From NCBI GenBank assembly GCA_010093485.1, contig MU001509.1:490256-554255 (forward strand): a stretch of DNA of 64,000 bases, written 5' to 3'. Positions 20,732 through 33,100 of the stretch are shown here, in pieces. The translations under genes and the position numbers were made by a program. A model generated the notes under the pieces. That model did not search any database. It saw only the letters and a list, made by a program, of their open reading frames with translations, and was not told the origin of the DNA. How positions within the stretch are numbered: the first letter of the stretch is position 1; the number at the start of each line of letters is the position of its first letter. Origin of the DNA: Karstenula rhodostoma CBS 690.94 (taxonomy: Eukaryota > Ascomycota > Dothideomycetes > Pleosporales > Didymosphaeriaceae).

Positions 20732-23700
20732 ATGGATATGGTGATGGCAGAGACGGCTGCGTCGTGGCAGGCGGCCGAGCGGGCAGCTGGTGCACGTGCC
20801 GCGACGGGGCAGCGTACACGGCCAGGGCTGCGAACGGCAGCCTCTTTCGAGCTAACGTCGACGGAGAAGCGGCTGGAGAGGCCCGACGACGACTCCACGC
20901 CCTTCACACCGCCGCTGCACGAGGACCCCGAGTACGCCGAGTGGTCGCTTTTCGACCTGTTTCCGCCAGACGCTCTTGGTAGGTACGCTGCCACGCGCGA
21001 GAGGGCGGTGGTGCTGGCGGTGGACGGCGGGCGGCAGATGCTAACGGCGCGCAGAACCCCAAGACTTCGACTTCCACTTCCACTTCGGCCTCGACGTCGT
21101 GTCTGACCACTTGCTGGACCTCCCCGTCGACCTCGCAGGCCCCTCCAGCCATGTCGCCGGCAGCATGCTTGTGAACCCTGGCGACGCGCCCACCGCCGAT
21201 GCGCTCGCTGCTCACAATGTCGCCCCGATCGCACCTTCCACCTCCACCGCCGCTAGCATGGAAGTCGCCAATGCGCCACCCAGCGCGCCTGCCTCCATGC
21301 CCCCTCCCGTGCTCGACAAGCCAGCCGACGCCCTGCCCGTCACTTCCGCCGACCTGAGCGCGCCGTTCCCCATCCTCGATGCCCCCATCTCTCTCTCCAC
21401 CGCCATGTCCATGGCGCCCCTGCCCATGGCCCCCGAATACCCCATCATGGACGTCGAAATGCCCCTCGACAACACCGCCTATGCGAACCTCGCGCCCGCC
21501 GAGCAGCGCTTGAGTGCCTTTGCCCGCCTGCGCTTCGACGACGGCTCCTACTACATGCACACGTACCAGATCGTCCTCGGCCGCAACGTGCAGCTCGCCC
21601 ACAAGGACATGCGCCGCCTGGCCAAGGTCGAGCAGCTCAAGGCCAAGGGCGAGAAGCAGCGCGCCCAGGCCCTGCTCAACGGCGGCCGCAAGCGGAAGCG
21701 AGCAGGCGCACGGAGCGTCATCAGCGAGGCCGGAGGTATCGTCACTGCGCCCATTGAGATGATGCCTCCAGACTACCAGCAGCGCTGCCAGAGCGTTGCC
21801 TCGCAGTCGCACAGTTCAGGCTCGTATCCCCAAGCCGCCGAGTCGAACCGCGACGTCGACCATGCGCCGCAGGAGATGCTCATGCAAGCTCTACCCGAAG
21901 TACCCTACCAAATCGACAACCAGGTGCCCGAAGATCCCAACGACTGCCCGTTGGTGCCCATACATCCGCAACACATCACCGATCGTACTGGGTTGAAGGG
22001 CCCCAAGGGCATCAGCCGCCAGCATGCCAAGATCTATTACGATTTCGACTCTGGCAACTTCTGCCTCGCCGTCATGGGCTCGAACGGCTTATACCACGAG
22101 GACCGGTTCCTGGCCAAGGGTGCCAACGTCGAACTGAGCCACGGTGACACCATCATCATCGGCATGGTCGAAATGACTTTCTTCCTGCCCGACATTGCTC
22201 TCACAGAGGAACAACGCAACCGCCAAGAGTCTGGGTCGCAATCGCGTCCCATGAGCTTCAGTTTCGAAAATGGACGCGGAGAGAGCGAAGACGTGGACGA
22301 TTCCGGCAGTGAGGACCAGAGTGTTAATCCTCGCCACGTCTACCACTACCCCGTGGGCAGCGAGTTCGAGTCGGACGAAGACCTACTCGGAGCAGGCGAA
22401 GATATGGACGATGTTGATGATGAAGCGTATAGTCCGGTACCCCAGCCGAAGCCGAATCTCAAGCTCAAACTCAAGAAGAAGAAACACCGCCCCGAAAAGC
22501 ATTCCAAGGGACACAAACGCAAAGCCATCAGAGAGCCAACTCCGGAAGAACCTCCTTCGAAAAAGCACAAGACCAAGATCAAGGAGAAACATGTACACAA
22601 GGAGCCGCCTAAAGCGAAGGAGACGGAGAAGGAGAAAGCAAAGGAGAAGGAGAAGGCAAAGGCCACCAAGGCGCCCACAAAAGCCCCTGCCAAGGCACCT
22701 ACAAAGGCTCCCGCGAAAGAGCCAATTCCAGCGACTCCAAAAGAAGAGCCCAAGGATGACGTTCCGCTCGAGGACACACTCGAAGCAACGGAAAAGCCCA
22801 AGTCGGAAAGTCCAATCATCATACGCAGGCCGCAACCAGGAGTCAATATCGAGGATCTCGATCCTGAGGGTCTCATCACACCTGAAATGTGTGCTCAGTA
22901 TGGTCTGCCTCAGAGTCTCATCGGGCAATATGTGGGCAAGAGAAAGGGACCCGGACGGCCTCCCAAAGACGGCGTCATGTCCAAACGGCAAAGATCTCAG
23001 CTCATCAAACAAGGGAAGGAGATCGAGAAAGCTAGGGCGGCAGGTATCGACCCTGCTGATCTGCCTCAACCGATTGTCAAACCCAAAGTTGCTCGCCGTA
23101 AAGAGTCGAACGCGGGAGAAGACGAAGAGATTCGTGAATCGACCGAAAAGGGCGACGGAACGGTCATCCTGGGCGGCGAGAAGAAAACAAGCAAACCTCC
23201 CAAACCCACTCGCACACCTTCACCCGAGATGCGCATCGAGGACTATACCGAGGAGCAGCTCCAGCGGCCTACATCAAACTATGTCGTTTTGATCCACGAA
23301 GCAATCTCTTCAGCTATCAGCGGCCAGATGAATCTACAACAAATTTACAACTACATCGAGAAAAACTACCCTTGGTACAAGTTCAAAACTACAACCAGTG
23401 GTTGGCAGTCCAGTGTTCGCCATAATCTCGGTCAGCATGATGCGTTTGTCAAAGGTGACAAGGAGGGTAAAGGATACATGTGGCGGATCAATTCCAATGT
23501 ATCTATCGAGAAAGAACGCAGGAAGAGGCAGGTCAGTCCACCGCAGGTCAACGCCCAGAGGCCGGCTTACTATCCGCCGCCGACCGGATATTCTCCGTAC
23601 GGACAGCCAGGCTACTATCCCGGCATGCCGTCCCAAGGCATGCCGCCAAATGGCCCACCTCGACCGCCGCCAGTGGAGGCAGCACAACCCCGCTTGCCGC

Positions 23701-24806
23701 CCAGTATGGCCCGTAATGCTGCGGCTGCTCCTCCAGCGGCCCCAGCTCCGTCACCTTACGCGTCCCCGTGGGCTGGAGGGGCCGCAGGTGGTAATCCACC
23801 AAACTCACATGCACCGCAACCTTATCCTCCGAGCGCCCACGCGCCTCCTGCGAACTCCGGAGCACCGAGCGGGCAATACGGTGTCCTCTTCCCTACAAGC
23901 GCGCCGCCGAATTCCGCCTCACCCTACACATCTGCCCCTACCTACACATCGCCTTTTGCGACAGCTGGCCAGAGTCCGTATGGCATGCCAAATGGTTCCT
24001 CACCGTACACCCCCTACCCGCCGGCCGGACAGCCACCGAAATCCACCCCGACACCCACACCAACGTCGACATCGACGCTAGCACCGGGAAACCAGGCTCC
24101 GCAGCGTCCTGAATCGAGTGTGCCGCATCCCTCGGGGCGCTATCCGGTGTCTACGAATCCAGATTTAATTCGACAATTGGAAGCGTTTAGGACAGTCTAT
24201 CTACACACTAGGATTGAGCCTGGAGAAGACAAGAAAGCTGACAACGCCATCCGCGCCTTCGTGACACCTGAGTTGGAATCCAGCTTGACCCCAGCAGAAG
24301 CCGCTCTTCTTGACTCAATCAAGACCATACCTATGCTCGAAGAGCTTCGCGGAGGCTCTCGTCCACCCATCAAACCAGATGAGAGCACGCAGCCAACTGT
24401 GTACAAGATGCCTGTAGAAGCGCTTGCAAGCATACCTTCTGCTCCCACAACAACAGCAGCGATAGCAGCTGCCGATGCAGCTGCAAACATTGCGCCGAGC
24501 AACCCTGCTTCTGCGGCCGAGCCCAACCCACCGCAAAACTTTACACCGTCGATGACTGCGATTCCACAGCCGAGTACAACCCCTGGTCCTGCTCCGGTTC
24601 CTGCCATCGCCAACGTGCAGGCGCAGCGTCCAAGTGTCGAGCCGATAACACCGGTGCCTGGGTCGCCTGCTGTGCGGAACCGAACACCGGCGACGCACCC
24701 TGTCCAAGATGCTGCACCTTCCGCCCCTACAGATACTGCCAGCGGCGCAGAAGAGAAGGCAGCCAAAGCGGAAACACCAGGTTCGACAGCCAACGAGTCG
24801 ATGTAG
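20732..24806 (+). CDS. fhl1: FHA- and forkhead-domain transcription factor (Fhl1-like)
   Basis: Two exons, 20732-20978 and 21055-24806. The 76-nt intron starts GTAGGT, has gctaac as branch site and ends gcag; the join gives PPDALEPQDFDFHF in phase 1 and a 1332-residue protein. An FHA domain occupies about residues 245-465, split by a Lys-rich insertion (YQIVLGRNVQL ... GISRQHAKIYYDF ... HGDTIIIGMVEMTFFLP). A long Lys/Glu/Pro-rich region with AT-hook-like RKGPGRPPK follows. The forkhead domain is at about 820-905 (RPTSNYVVLIHEAISSAISG, NYPWYKFKTTTSGWQSSVRH), and the C-terminal third is Pro/Ala-rich. FHA plus forkhead in this order defines the Fhl1 family, which controls ribosomal-protein genes in yeast with Ifh1. 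In filamentous fungi the target set is less certain. The first exon is missed if only the large open frame is taken, because that frame has no ATG at its start. Confidence 0.9.
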
Positions 24807-25442
24807 GGCCCGACGTTGTTGCGATGGCATAACTTTCTCTCGACTTACCGTGCATACCCTCGCCCTTAGTTTTTGCGCATCTTCTAGGCCTTGGGCATTG
24901 TCGCTTCACCCCTTGCTGCATTGCTGCGGCCATGTTTTCATCAGCCTCCTTTGAGGCAACTTATACGAAGGACGACATGGATTTCCCTCGCGCAATGGCG
25001 TTTATTAGGCTGGGATCCCGCGAGTATAGATACCCAGACTGGCGGGCAGGAAAAGGAAACGGAAAAGGAAAAGTTTGTTGGGATTCACGGCTATCATTAT
25101 GGCTCATGAGATATGTGAGTTTGGCTGGGTAGACTTTTAGCGGAATTACCGAAATACATGTTGGTATACGCTACGGCTGGTGCTGAGTGGTTGGTGAAGT
25201 GTGAAACTGTGTTCACGTGCATGTTTCAAAGGAGGATGTGCATTAGGTAGAAGGTCTGAAAATTGATCACAAGGTATATCCGCCTCCCTATTCGCAATCG
25301 GGCAGAAGGGTCTAGATGCACGACTGCGCAGAAAAGTGAAATGGAGCTGCAAAGCCAGTCTCGCCAAACGCCCCCATCCGTCCCATGCCATGCCAGATCG
25401 CTCGCCGCCCGGTCCCTGTCCTATCACACACAACCGCGCACT
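24807..25442. other. 3' intergenic between convergent genes
   Basis: About 640 bp between the stop codons of the forkhead gene and the convergent Snf7 gene. No coding signal; it holds both 3' UTRs. Confidence 0.7.
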
Positions 25443-26254
25443 TCACATGGCCATCTCGGCCTGCAGCTTCCTGAGCTCCTCCTCCTCGTCATCCTCTTCG
25501 ACGCGCAGCGGCGCCTTGCCCTTGAGCTCTGCGTTGGGGGCTTGCGGCAGGCGGCCGACCTTGTCGCCAACGGGGACGGGGCCCGTGTTGAGCATCTGCT
25601 CGTCGAGCTGTTCCCGCTGGAGCTCGTCGAGTTCTTCGTCGAGGTCGTCTTCATCGATGGCGGAGGTGGCGACGCCGGAGGTTATTGCTTCGGAGATTTC
25701 GTCGCCGATGGCGTGTTGTTCGCGGAGGCCTTCCCTGGGGTTCACGTCAGTGGGGTGTGTTTTTGGGGCAAGGATAATTGAGGGTACGTACATTACGTCG
25801 TCGACCTTGTCGATTGTGAGGCCGGCGTGGATGTGCTTCATGGCGGCGCCGGCGTTCTTCATGGCATCGAGCGTCTCCTTGTTGATGTTTGCCGTCTCGA
25901 TGCTGTACACCTCGCGCTCGAGCGTCATGATCTGCGACTGTGTCTGCTCGAGCGAGTGCTCGAACTGCTTCTTCCGCCTGAGCGCTGATTTCGCGGCTAT
26001 CCCCCACAAACATACATCAGCCCTGTGCCCTAAAGCTACTCCTGCATCCAACTTCCGCGGGGGGAAAGCTTACCGGTCTTGTTCGTGTTGACGTGTTTCC
26101 GGGCCAGCGTGTCCTGCTCGTCCATCTGGTTCTGCAGGTGCTTCTCGCGCTTGTTGAGCATCTCGAGCTGGCCGCGCAGCTGCAGGATGGCCTTCTTGGG
26201 CGCCTCCTTCTTCTGCGTGCCGCCGCCGAACCAGCCCAAGCCCCAGCCGGACAT
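25443..26254 (-). CDS. snf7: ESCRT-III subunit Snf7/Vps32
   Basis: Three exons (26254-26074, 25996-25792, 25734-25443) joined through 77- and 57-nt introns give 225 residues. The N-terminus MSGWGLGWFGGG is the amphipathic membrane-inserting motif of Snf7. The basic helical core follows (PKKAILQLRGQLEMLNKREK, LARKHVNTNKTAAKSALRRK, IETANINKETLDAMKNAG, GLTIDKVDDVMEGLREQHA), then an acidic second half (DEDDLDEELDELQREQLDEQ) and a conserved end (LPQAPNAELKGKAPLRVEED). Both splice joins restore the family sequence exactly (NKT-AAKSALRRK and DDVM-EGLREQ). Snf7 polymerises on endosomes to drive multivesicular-body budding and, in fungi, supports PalC/Rim20-dependent alkaline pH signalling. Head-to-head with Ten1, 361 bp between ATGs. 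Confidence 0.95.
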
Positions 26255-26615
26255 GTTTGCGTGCGCGGTGTGTGCAGGGCGCTGCGCAGGCGGGTGCGGG
26301 GGTGCAGTGCCCTGGGGGTGCAGTGGTGAATGCGCGGGCGGCGGGGTTCGATAAGGGCTAGTGCGTGGTTGGGTGGGCGGTTGGCGGGTTGGAAAAGGCT
26401 GGAATTGAGGGGGAGAAGAGGAAAGAAAGCGTGCAGGTGCCTGGCGTGGGTGAGCAGAGGTCTAAAGAGGGTGCGGTGCGGTGTTGCCTCGTGAGCGTTC
26501 GTACGGTTGAGGCCTGGCCCGATGATGTCGTCGCGCTAGCTTGCACGTGCTCGTCTTGGCGGTCGGTGGGTTGAGGCGACCCCACGCGGTGCATTGCATG
26601 TATCCATGTCGTGTC
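26255..26615. promoter_or_regulatory. Bidirectional promoter, snf7/ten1
   Basis: 361 bp between divergent start codons. G-rich on the plus strand (gggtggg, ggttggcgggttgg near 26370-26395). No classical TATA box is seen on either side. Confidence 0.5.
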
Positions 26616-27033
26616 ATGAACGGTCCGGTTGCTTCGACCCTGGTGCTGCTAGGCGAGCTGGACAGGTGCACGCCGGGGACGAAGGTGCGCTTCTTGGGTT
26701 GGTAAGTCGTGGAATTGTTCATCTCTCGGAGTTTACAGCTGATGCGCTACATGCAGTGTGGATGAATATCTTCTCAAAAGCGCGACCCTGCGACTGAAGC
26801 ACGCCTACCCGCCCGCTGGTGCGCCGAAGATTGCAAGCGTGAACATCGAACACGTGCTCGAGTCGATCAAGCGACATGAGATTGAAGTTGGGTCGTGGAT
26901 CAACGTGATCGGCTACACCGAGCGGCGCAAAGAGAAGGGCATCCACGTGCAGGCGATCGCGGTGTGGAGTGCTGGCAATGTGAACCTGGACGCGTATCAG
27001 AGCGCAGTTGAGAAGAGGAAGGAAGCTGGCTGA
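26616..27033 (+). CDS. ten1: Telomere CST-complex subunit Ten1
   Basis: Two exons, 26616-26701 and 26757-27033, with a 55-nt intron (gtaagt ... catgcag). The join in phase 2 reads VRFLGCVDEYLLKSATLRLK, giving 120 residues, the usual Ten1 size. The whole protein is one OB fold: STLVLLGELDRCTPGTKVRF (strands 1-2), CVDEYLLKSATLRLKHAYP, VNIEHVLESIKRHEIEVGSW, WINVIGYTE and IHVQAIAVWSAGNVNLDAYQ (strand 5 and C-terminal helix). Ten1 binds Stn1 to protect and replicate telomere ends. The start is chosen because MNGPVAS leads directly into strand 1 and the upstream frame carries no family sequence. Family assignment rests on size, intron position and the GSWINVIGY signature. Confidence 0.85.
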
Positions 27034-28445
27034 AAGGGCGTCGTGAGCCCACGAGGGCAACACTACACACGACTACAGCGCCCTGTCCTTCGAGACACTT
27101 GGAGACGACGGAGTCCTTTCGCGAGGTCTCATACCTCCGAATACCGCCCACGGACGCCCATGCTCACAGCCAGAGCAATTCGCAAGTTGGAGCGAGACAA
27201 ATCCTAGTCACATGTTGTACCAAGTTCGCATTATGTCTTTGCAAGTACATCTATTTTGCCGCCCTTTCGTGGTAGGGAAAGAGAGCAAACGTACGAGTCA
27301 CAGCCTCTGTCTGTCCCACAGCTACAACATGTTGCTGCAGAGCTGGTGGATGTCAAGTTGGCCGACACGGGTAGGTTATGCAAAAAGGATCGAGAACCCG
27401 GGTCCACAGCGAAGCGAGTAGATGAGCAACATACTTGTTAAAAGTATCACTTTCAAACTCTAATTATATTATCCCATCACGACCCTGCAAATATTGGCAG
27501 TGGTCGCAGCTTCCCCTCGTCGTTCCTGGCCCAACTGCAAACCAGCCAATCAGAGCGGGATACCCGTCATCCGTCCGCTCCTACCCAAAAGTTAACCCTT
27601 CGCCCCGTCGACGATTACACGTCACACTGCTCCACAACGAAACGAACAAACGGCATCTCTTGGGCTCCTCCATAAATGTTCCTCTACGTGGCTTTGCTGG
27701 GCATCGCAAAGATGACCGATGAGTATACATTCAAGTGTCCGCCCCGTTACGCCGTAGGTAACCTCTTTCTCTCCTGCCTGAGCGACCCCACAGCCGAGCT
27801 TTTTCGACCGACTAGCTTTCAAATCTCAAGCAGACAAGGCGGCAGCATTGAGAAGCTTCCAGTTCGGAAACTGCCTTCAGCAGGGCCACGCAATAATCTG
27901 ACGCGGCGCAGGTAGGCAACAGTGCACCCGAGTTTCATTGTGCACAATATACGGCGAGACTTATCGAAAGCCACCACGGTGGTTCTCAGCTAGTATTGAC
28001 TTCATCAACAGCGTTCCGGGGAAATGAGTGTCCTGCATGCTGCAACGACGGTCGGCCGTCGCCCCGATATGACCAGGCAACAAGGTATCGAAGGACGGAC
28101 CATTGAACGACATTGAATTCTTGCTGCGCGGCTTTGAATCAACCCCTGGTCTGGACGACTCAGTTTGATTCGGTTCTTCCATTTGCGCGACCGCGTTTTC
28201 ACTAATTTATTCCGTGGGCTAAGTGCCGTTGAACCTGGAAAACATCCACGCGGTTGCGGGTTTTCTGTCGTTGGCTTCGACCATCTCCCGTCAGCGGATA
28301 CATCGCGTTCAAGACGCATTGCAATATGGCTTGACAAGATCTGGCACAACATAACGATGGATCGAACTTCAAAACGTATGGGGTACAAATTTCATCATCA
28401 GCGTATAATCATTTCTTCATACAGCATGGTTGAACGCCGTTCAGC

Positions 28446-29203
28446 ATGCATGTCCCTTCTCCAAGGGAACACCCTCTCCGCACAACCCCATGCAAAGATT
28501 CCACGCGTATAAGACTCCGAGGGAGGAAAAGGATCTTTTGCGCCACTGCTACCCAGACAAATGGTATCGAAACGAAAACGTATTATGAATGTTGCTTTAA
28601 CCAAGACAAATGGTTCAAGTTCGCAGAAGTGGAAGATGGTTGGATGAAATCATGTCGGGCCTGCCGTCAACCTCGTCGAAGCCTCTGGTGAACCGCGATT
28701 GGCTTGTTGACAAAGACAGTCGCCTCGCCCGCTATTCTTGACTGTTTCTCTTCGTATTCTCGGGATGAGACCTTGAGGTCTTCGATTTGCGCCTACGGTT
28801 GTGAGCAGACTGGATGGACTTTTGAGCCAGAGACTTTACCTGTGTCAGGGGAGGGCCAGACGTTGTCACTAGGAAACCGTCGCGTCCCTGATGATACATC
28901 AGCCTCATGCACAATCGACGACCCCTATCAGTGTCTTACCTGGAGCGTATATGGACGGACGATTGAATTCGGGCCACAATAGTAATGGATCTCGTTCTGT
29001 ATTACAGTTCGCGAGATTCCATATCCAGGGACGAAGTACGAGTTTGTTCCAGTCATATCGAGTGTTCGCTGTGCGCAGCGTTCCTATTGGGTGCGTTTGT
29101 TGTAAATGGTACCGGGACTTTCAACGTAGAGAGTCTGTTCGGTATCAAGATCTGTCGACTTCAGTCAACAACGAACGACTGCGCGGCTCTTAAAGCTTAT
29201 TGA
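28446..29203 (+). pseudogene. Cys-rich ORF fragments, unrecognised
   Basis: Three neighbouring plus frames have unusually many cysteines and aromatic residues. They contain KTYYECCFNQDKWFKFAEVE and MKSCRACRQ (to 28691), CFSSYSRDETLRSSICAYGC with CTIDDPYQCLTWSVYGRTIE (28704-28982), and HIECSLCAAFLLGAFVVNGT with IKICRLQSTTNDCAALKAY (28985-29203). Frames are separated by stops, and no supported start or signal peptide was found. This may be a broken secreted Cys-rich protein gene or coincidence. No function is claimed. Confidence 0.25.
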
Positions 29204-29989
29204 TTCTGGGAGGATACGCTATTCGCGATGTAAGGCATCAAGGCAATGCCACCCTAAGATATAAGTCTGTTACGAACCGGATTGCTTACGTGTTGTTGTG
29301 GTGGTATACCTCGGACTGCGGCAGAAATGTGTTGGGCAGCGAATGTGCTGCATTGCCGCCTCACTTACTCGCCTCACCCCGAAAAGGCGGTCCATCGGGC
29401 TGCGACAGCTGACGGCAACACCAGTCCGCCCTGCTGCACCCCAGTCTTTCTTTTCCAATCCTGGCCCAGTCTCCGGTGCCCATTATTCGATCTTCGACGT
29501 CCAACGCACCACTGGTGCGACCGAACGCGATCGCTCCCGTGTCGCGACCGCCAACTCACACGCCACGTCCTCTATTCACGATGTGATGAACCGTTGCTAC
29601 ATTTAAAAGCCATGCATTCGCCACTGACTTGCATGGAACCTGCAAAGCCGCCATGTTCCTCTTGTTCTTGCGCGAAGAACCATCGTCCCTTTGGGCTGCC
29701 GTGGTGTAGCAGGCTTTAACCGGATTGGGTCTTCGCCCTGAACCACGACTGTCCCACGCGACGATCTCCCATACCAGCAGACATCGCACCACAAATCTCG
29801 CTAAGGATCACGCCGAAACCAAAAGAGGGTTGACACTTTGCCGGTGTCTCCCAGATGCGCTGGACAATGCGCCGGCCACTGTCAATCGCCTAGCTTCCAC
29901 AACACGCAAGGAACATCCTGTTTTGTCTACTTTGATACTCCACTCCATTGACTGGGCATGAATGCATCCGGGACGACAATACAGCGCAG

Positions 29990-30180
29990 CTAGCCACAGC
30001 ACAATGACGTTTTCTAACCCGCATTCTGGGCTCCTGTTCCGGAAGCCGCTTGTCTGCCAGTACCCACGTTGCAATCTGTAAGATACCTCGAAGAAGGGTC
30101 TTCTTACCATCGGCACTGTCTCTCGTGATAACGTGGCTAGCACCCATGTTGATGTTCTGGACGCCTTGAAGGCGGCAATC
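29990..30180 (-). other. Protein-like minus-strand fragment
   Basis: The minus frame reads CRLQGVQNINMGASHVITRD, then SADGKKTLLRGILQIATWVL and ADKRLPEQEPRMRVRKRHCA, with even amino-acid use and helix-like periodicity. No start or family was recognised. Possibly an exon relic. Confidence 0.2.
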
Positions 30181-33100
30181 ATGTGTCGATCAGCGGTTCA
30201 GTTCGGGAAGACATGACACAAAAGAACTGGGTCAAAGACAAGTGCTTGACAGCAGTTGTAGTGAGGCTACTACCGCTGGAGATCCCAGCTCGGCATGGAA
30301 GATGCCGATCGGGATTGCGAAGGAACCAGAACAGCGGGCTTACCCATGTGCCCAGATCCCACGCCGAGCAGAGGCGTCAAGAACACGCCCAACTGCGCTG
30401 CCCTTGCTTCTTATCAAGGCCTTACCAGGACGGTCACACAGGCGTTGCTACGACGCCGCAAGGTGCAAGGGCTTGCGGCCTAACTTACACGTGTGCGTGC
30501 CGAAGGTCTCCAGTCTAAGCTGCAAGAGCCTAATCCCCGGTGTGTACCTCTACGTAAAAGCTTGGGTGTGGGCATCTTGCTGCATCTGTCTTACCCCGCA
30601 TGCACGATAGAACGCACGCGTACTGCCTTCCGGTGACAGCTCATGGAGTTGGAGCAGCAGCAAGACATACGTCAGCTTCTATCCGACACCCAGGATTGGG
30701 CTGTGGCCTCTTCCGTGGGTTTCAACTTGCACCGCTATCAATCGGGGCGGCTTCGTGCGCACGTACAGCCGCGTCTTAGCTCCGGGACGACGCAGAGATA
30801 TGGTCTGTTCACACTCACACCCCGCCTTCCACGGTTATGGGCTGGATCCGAGCCTTTACGATCCGGGGAGCAAAGTGGTAGCGAGCTCTTACTTCCTAGG
30901 CAAGGTTAGCGGCCCACTCAATGTACCTGGATACATGACTGGGGAGGCGATCACTGGACTGTTCAAGCTGCAACATTATCTCGAACGCCTGCTCATGATG
31001 AGTGAGCATCATCCTGCTCACCGCTTTTTGCCACTCCGGATATGTGTCCCTGAGGATCGCTCGCCAACGTGGCTCTCGGCAAGTGTGAGGCCATTTGCAA
31101 GCATCACCGGACCGTTCGGACAGAGACGAGGCTACATGCTGTCACACTCTCTCGGCACAATGCTGACTACTGCAGAATATCCACGTCTCGTATTCTATGT
31201 GCATCGCAAAAGCAACTTCAAAGGCGCGCAGACAGCACATCGGTATCTGCAGGGTTGCTGGTCGTAACCGGTCTTCCGATGACGGGCGTACTGGACGCGC
31301 TCAGCCAAGAAATAGCCTGTCCACCTTGTCTTCACCATGTTCTAGGGTCAACCCGTGAGGCCACTCCGCCCACTGCCTCTATTGCAACCCCGGCTGAACG
31401 TCTTGCCCGTACAGACTGGTGATGCTTTCGAATCCGTATCTGCCTCGGAGCCTCACGATCCATGCCCACAAACGAGCTTCAAGCTAGCACGACGATCGAA
31501 CGCCAAACAACTGCTCCACTATGCCCTGTTTTCCAGCAACGTAAAATTGCTATATGCAGCTTCACCATTCAGCTGCCACAGGGCTACCTCTTGCAGCCAC
31601 GAAGATATACGCGAAACGAGCCCTATGGCACAGCTCGGCGGAGGGTCAGCAAGTGAGATATCAACTAGGAGGAGCTTTACAATGGCATCTCTCACGATGA
31701 GTCGAAATCATGTAGCACATACGATTGACGGAAGATCCTCCAAAACTCTTGGGCGCTTCACGGGTGCGTCGTCTGGTCAAGATAGCGGTCCAGTCTGTGT
31801 ACCCATAAATTCGAAGCGCCGAATAGCCCCGCTAATCGGTCAGTGGTATCCACAAGAGGCGTTTGAGATGGTCTGGAAATCATCACACTGGACAAAATGG
31901 GGATGCTTTCGACAAAGTTGCGGTACCTATTCACACCTAAGCGCGTGCTGGTAGCTGTGGCTGTGCTAGAGGATTTCGAATACTCTAGAGGGGTAAAGAC
32001 GATCGGTAGATAACAATCAGGGAATAGCTGATCGCGAATTTAACAAGCATTCGTCACATCCACCGTCGTTCTCACCCTTATCGCTGATGGGCCGCGTCGG
32101 TCGTTCTTCTACAGAGCAGTGCTGAGCATGATCATATGCATAGGACTGTCATATCCTTTGTCATACCTTTCACCAACACGGTCAGAACATCGCGAATGGA
32201 GGTCGTTTATATTTCCAGTCAATTTACTCCTTCCGTTCGAGCGGAAATGAAAAATATAAGAGGTACATCCCCGCCTCCTTCGCGCGCCACACATCTCATC
32301 GATCTGTTCCGTTGAACGCCTACAACTTGTAACCAGCTCACTGATAATGTGGCACGGTCTGCGTCACGCTCCTCCTTCCGCTTAATCTGAACTCGACCGG
32401 AGAGACCATTATAGGGTTGGAATGTTCACTTCTTCGGCACCACGTATTTACAGCGCACCATCTCCCGAGAAGCAATAGCCTCGATCGATTGTCCCGAAAG
32501 TTCCCACCAGCCTGGCGGTGACATGGGTATACGTAGTCGTACGCCTGCTACTCCGCTAACACGCCATCCCAGATAACCTCTACTCCTAGAACTAAATCTC
32601 CCACTCCCCAGCCCCACTATCGGTACGAGAAAGGAGGACAAGTTCTACACCGCATTTGGTAGCTACCCGCGCAAATCGCTCGTGGCGGAATACAGTTATA
32701 ACACTGTAGTGATTGATTTACTATCCTGATTTACGCCTCCTATACCCCTTCATGCGCCTACATCATCAACTGAACCGATTGCCTAGAAGCAGGTCCGCTT
32801 CGCGCCAGTAGAAGATGAAGTCGCTATGAACGTAATACGCGCCAGTTTGGAAGGCAGAGAGGAACTACTCCGTGAGCGCGACGGTTGGAGGATTAGAGCT
32901 TTGCTATCGAGTACGAGATCCAGCTGTAGATTCAGGGCGCTCGCTGGATGCGATGGCCAAGCTTTCCGTGGGGGGAGGCTTCGTGCGCGTTGGGGAAGGA
33001 GAGGGTGGCTGCGACTTTAGATACGGTGTTTAACCGGAGAATACTTTGAGGATGTCGAAAGTCCTTTGGAGAGGCAGTGAAGACTACTGACAGGGAAATA

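Noticed and set aside
20066..21106. 346-codon plus frame crossing the oxygenase gene
   Set aside because: The first part is antisense to the 2OG oxygenase; only the end (from 20732) is real, as exon 1 of the forkhead gene.
22346..23069. Long minus-strand open frames opposite the forkhead gene
   Set aside because: They are antisense to a Lys/Pro-rich coding region and show Leu/Phe/Ser-rich shadow composition.
31355..31954. 199-codon plus ORF in the gene-poor region
   Set aside because: Starts at a non-ATG codon, Ser-rich without domain or periodicity; consistent with chance in balanced DNA.
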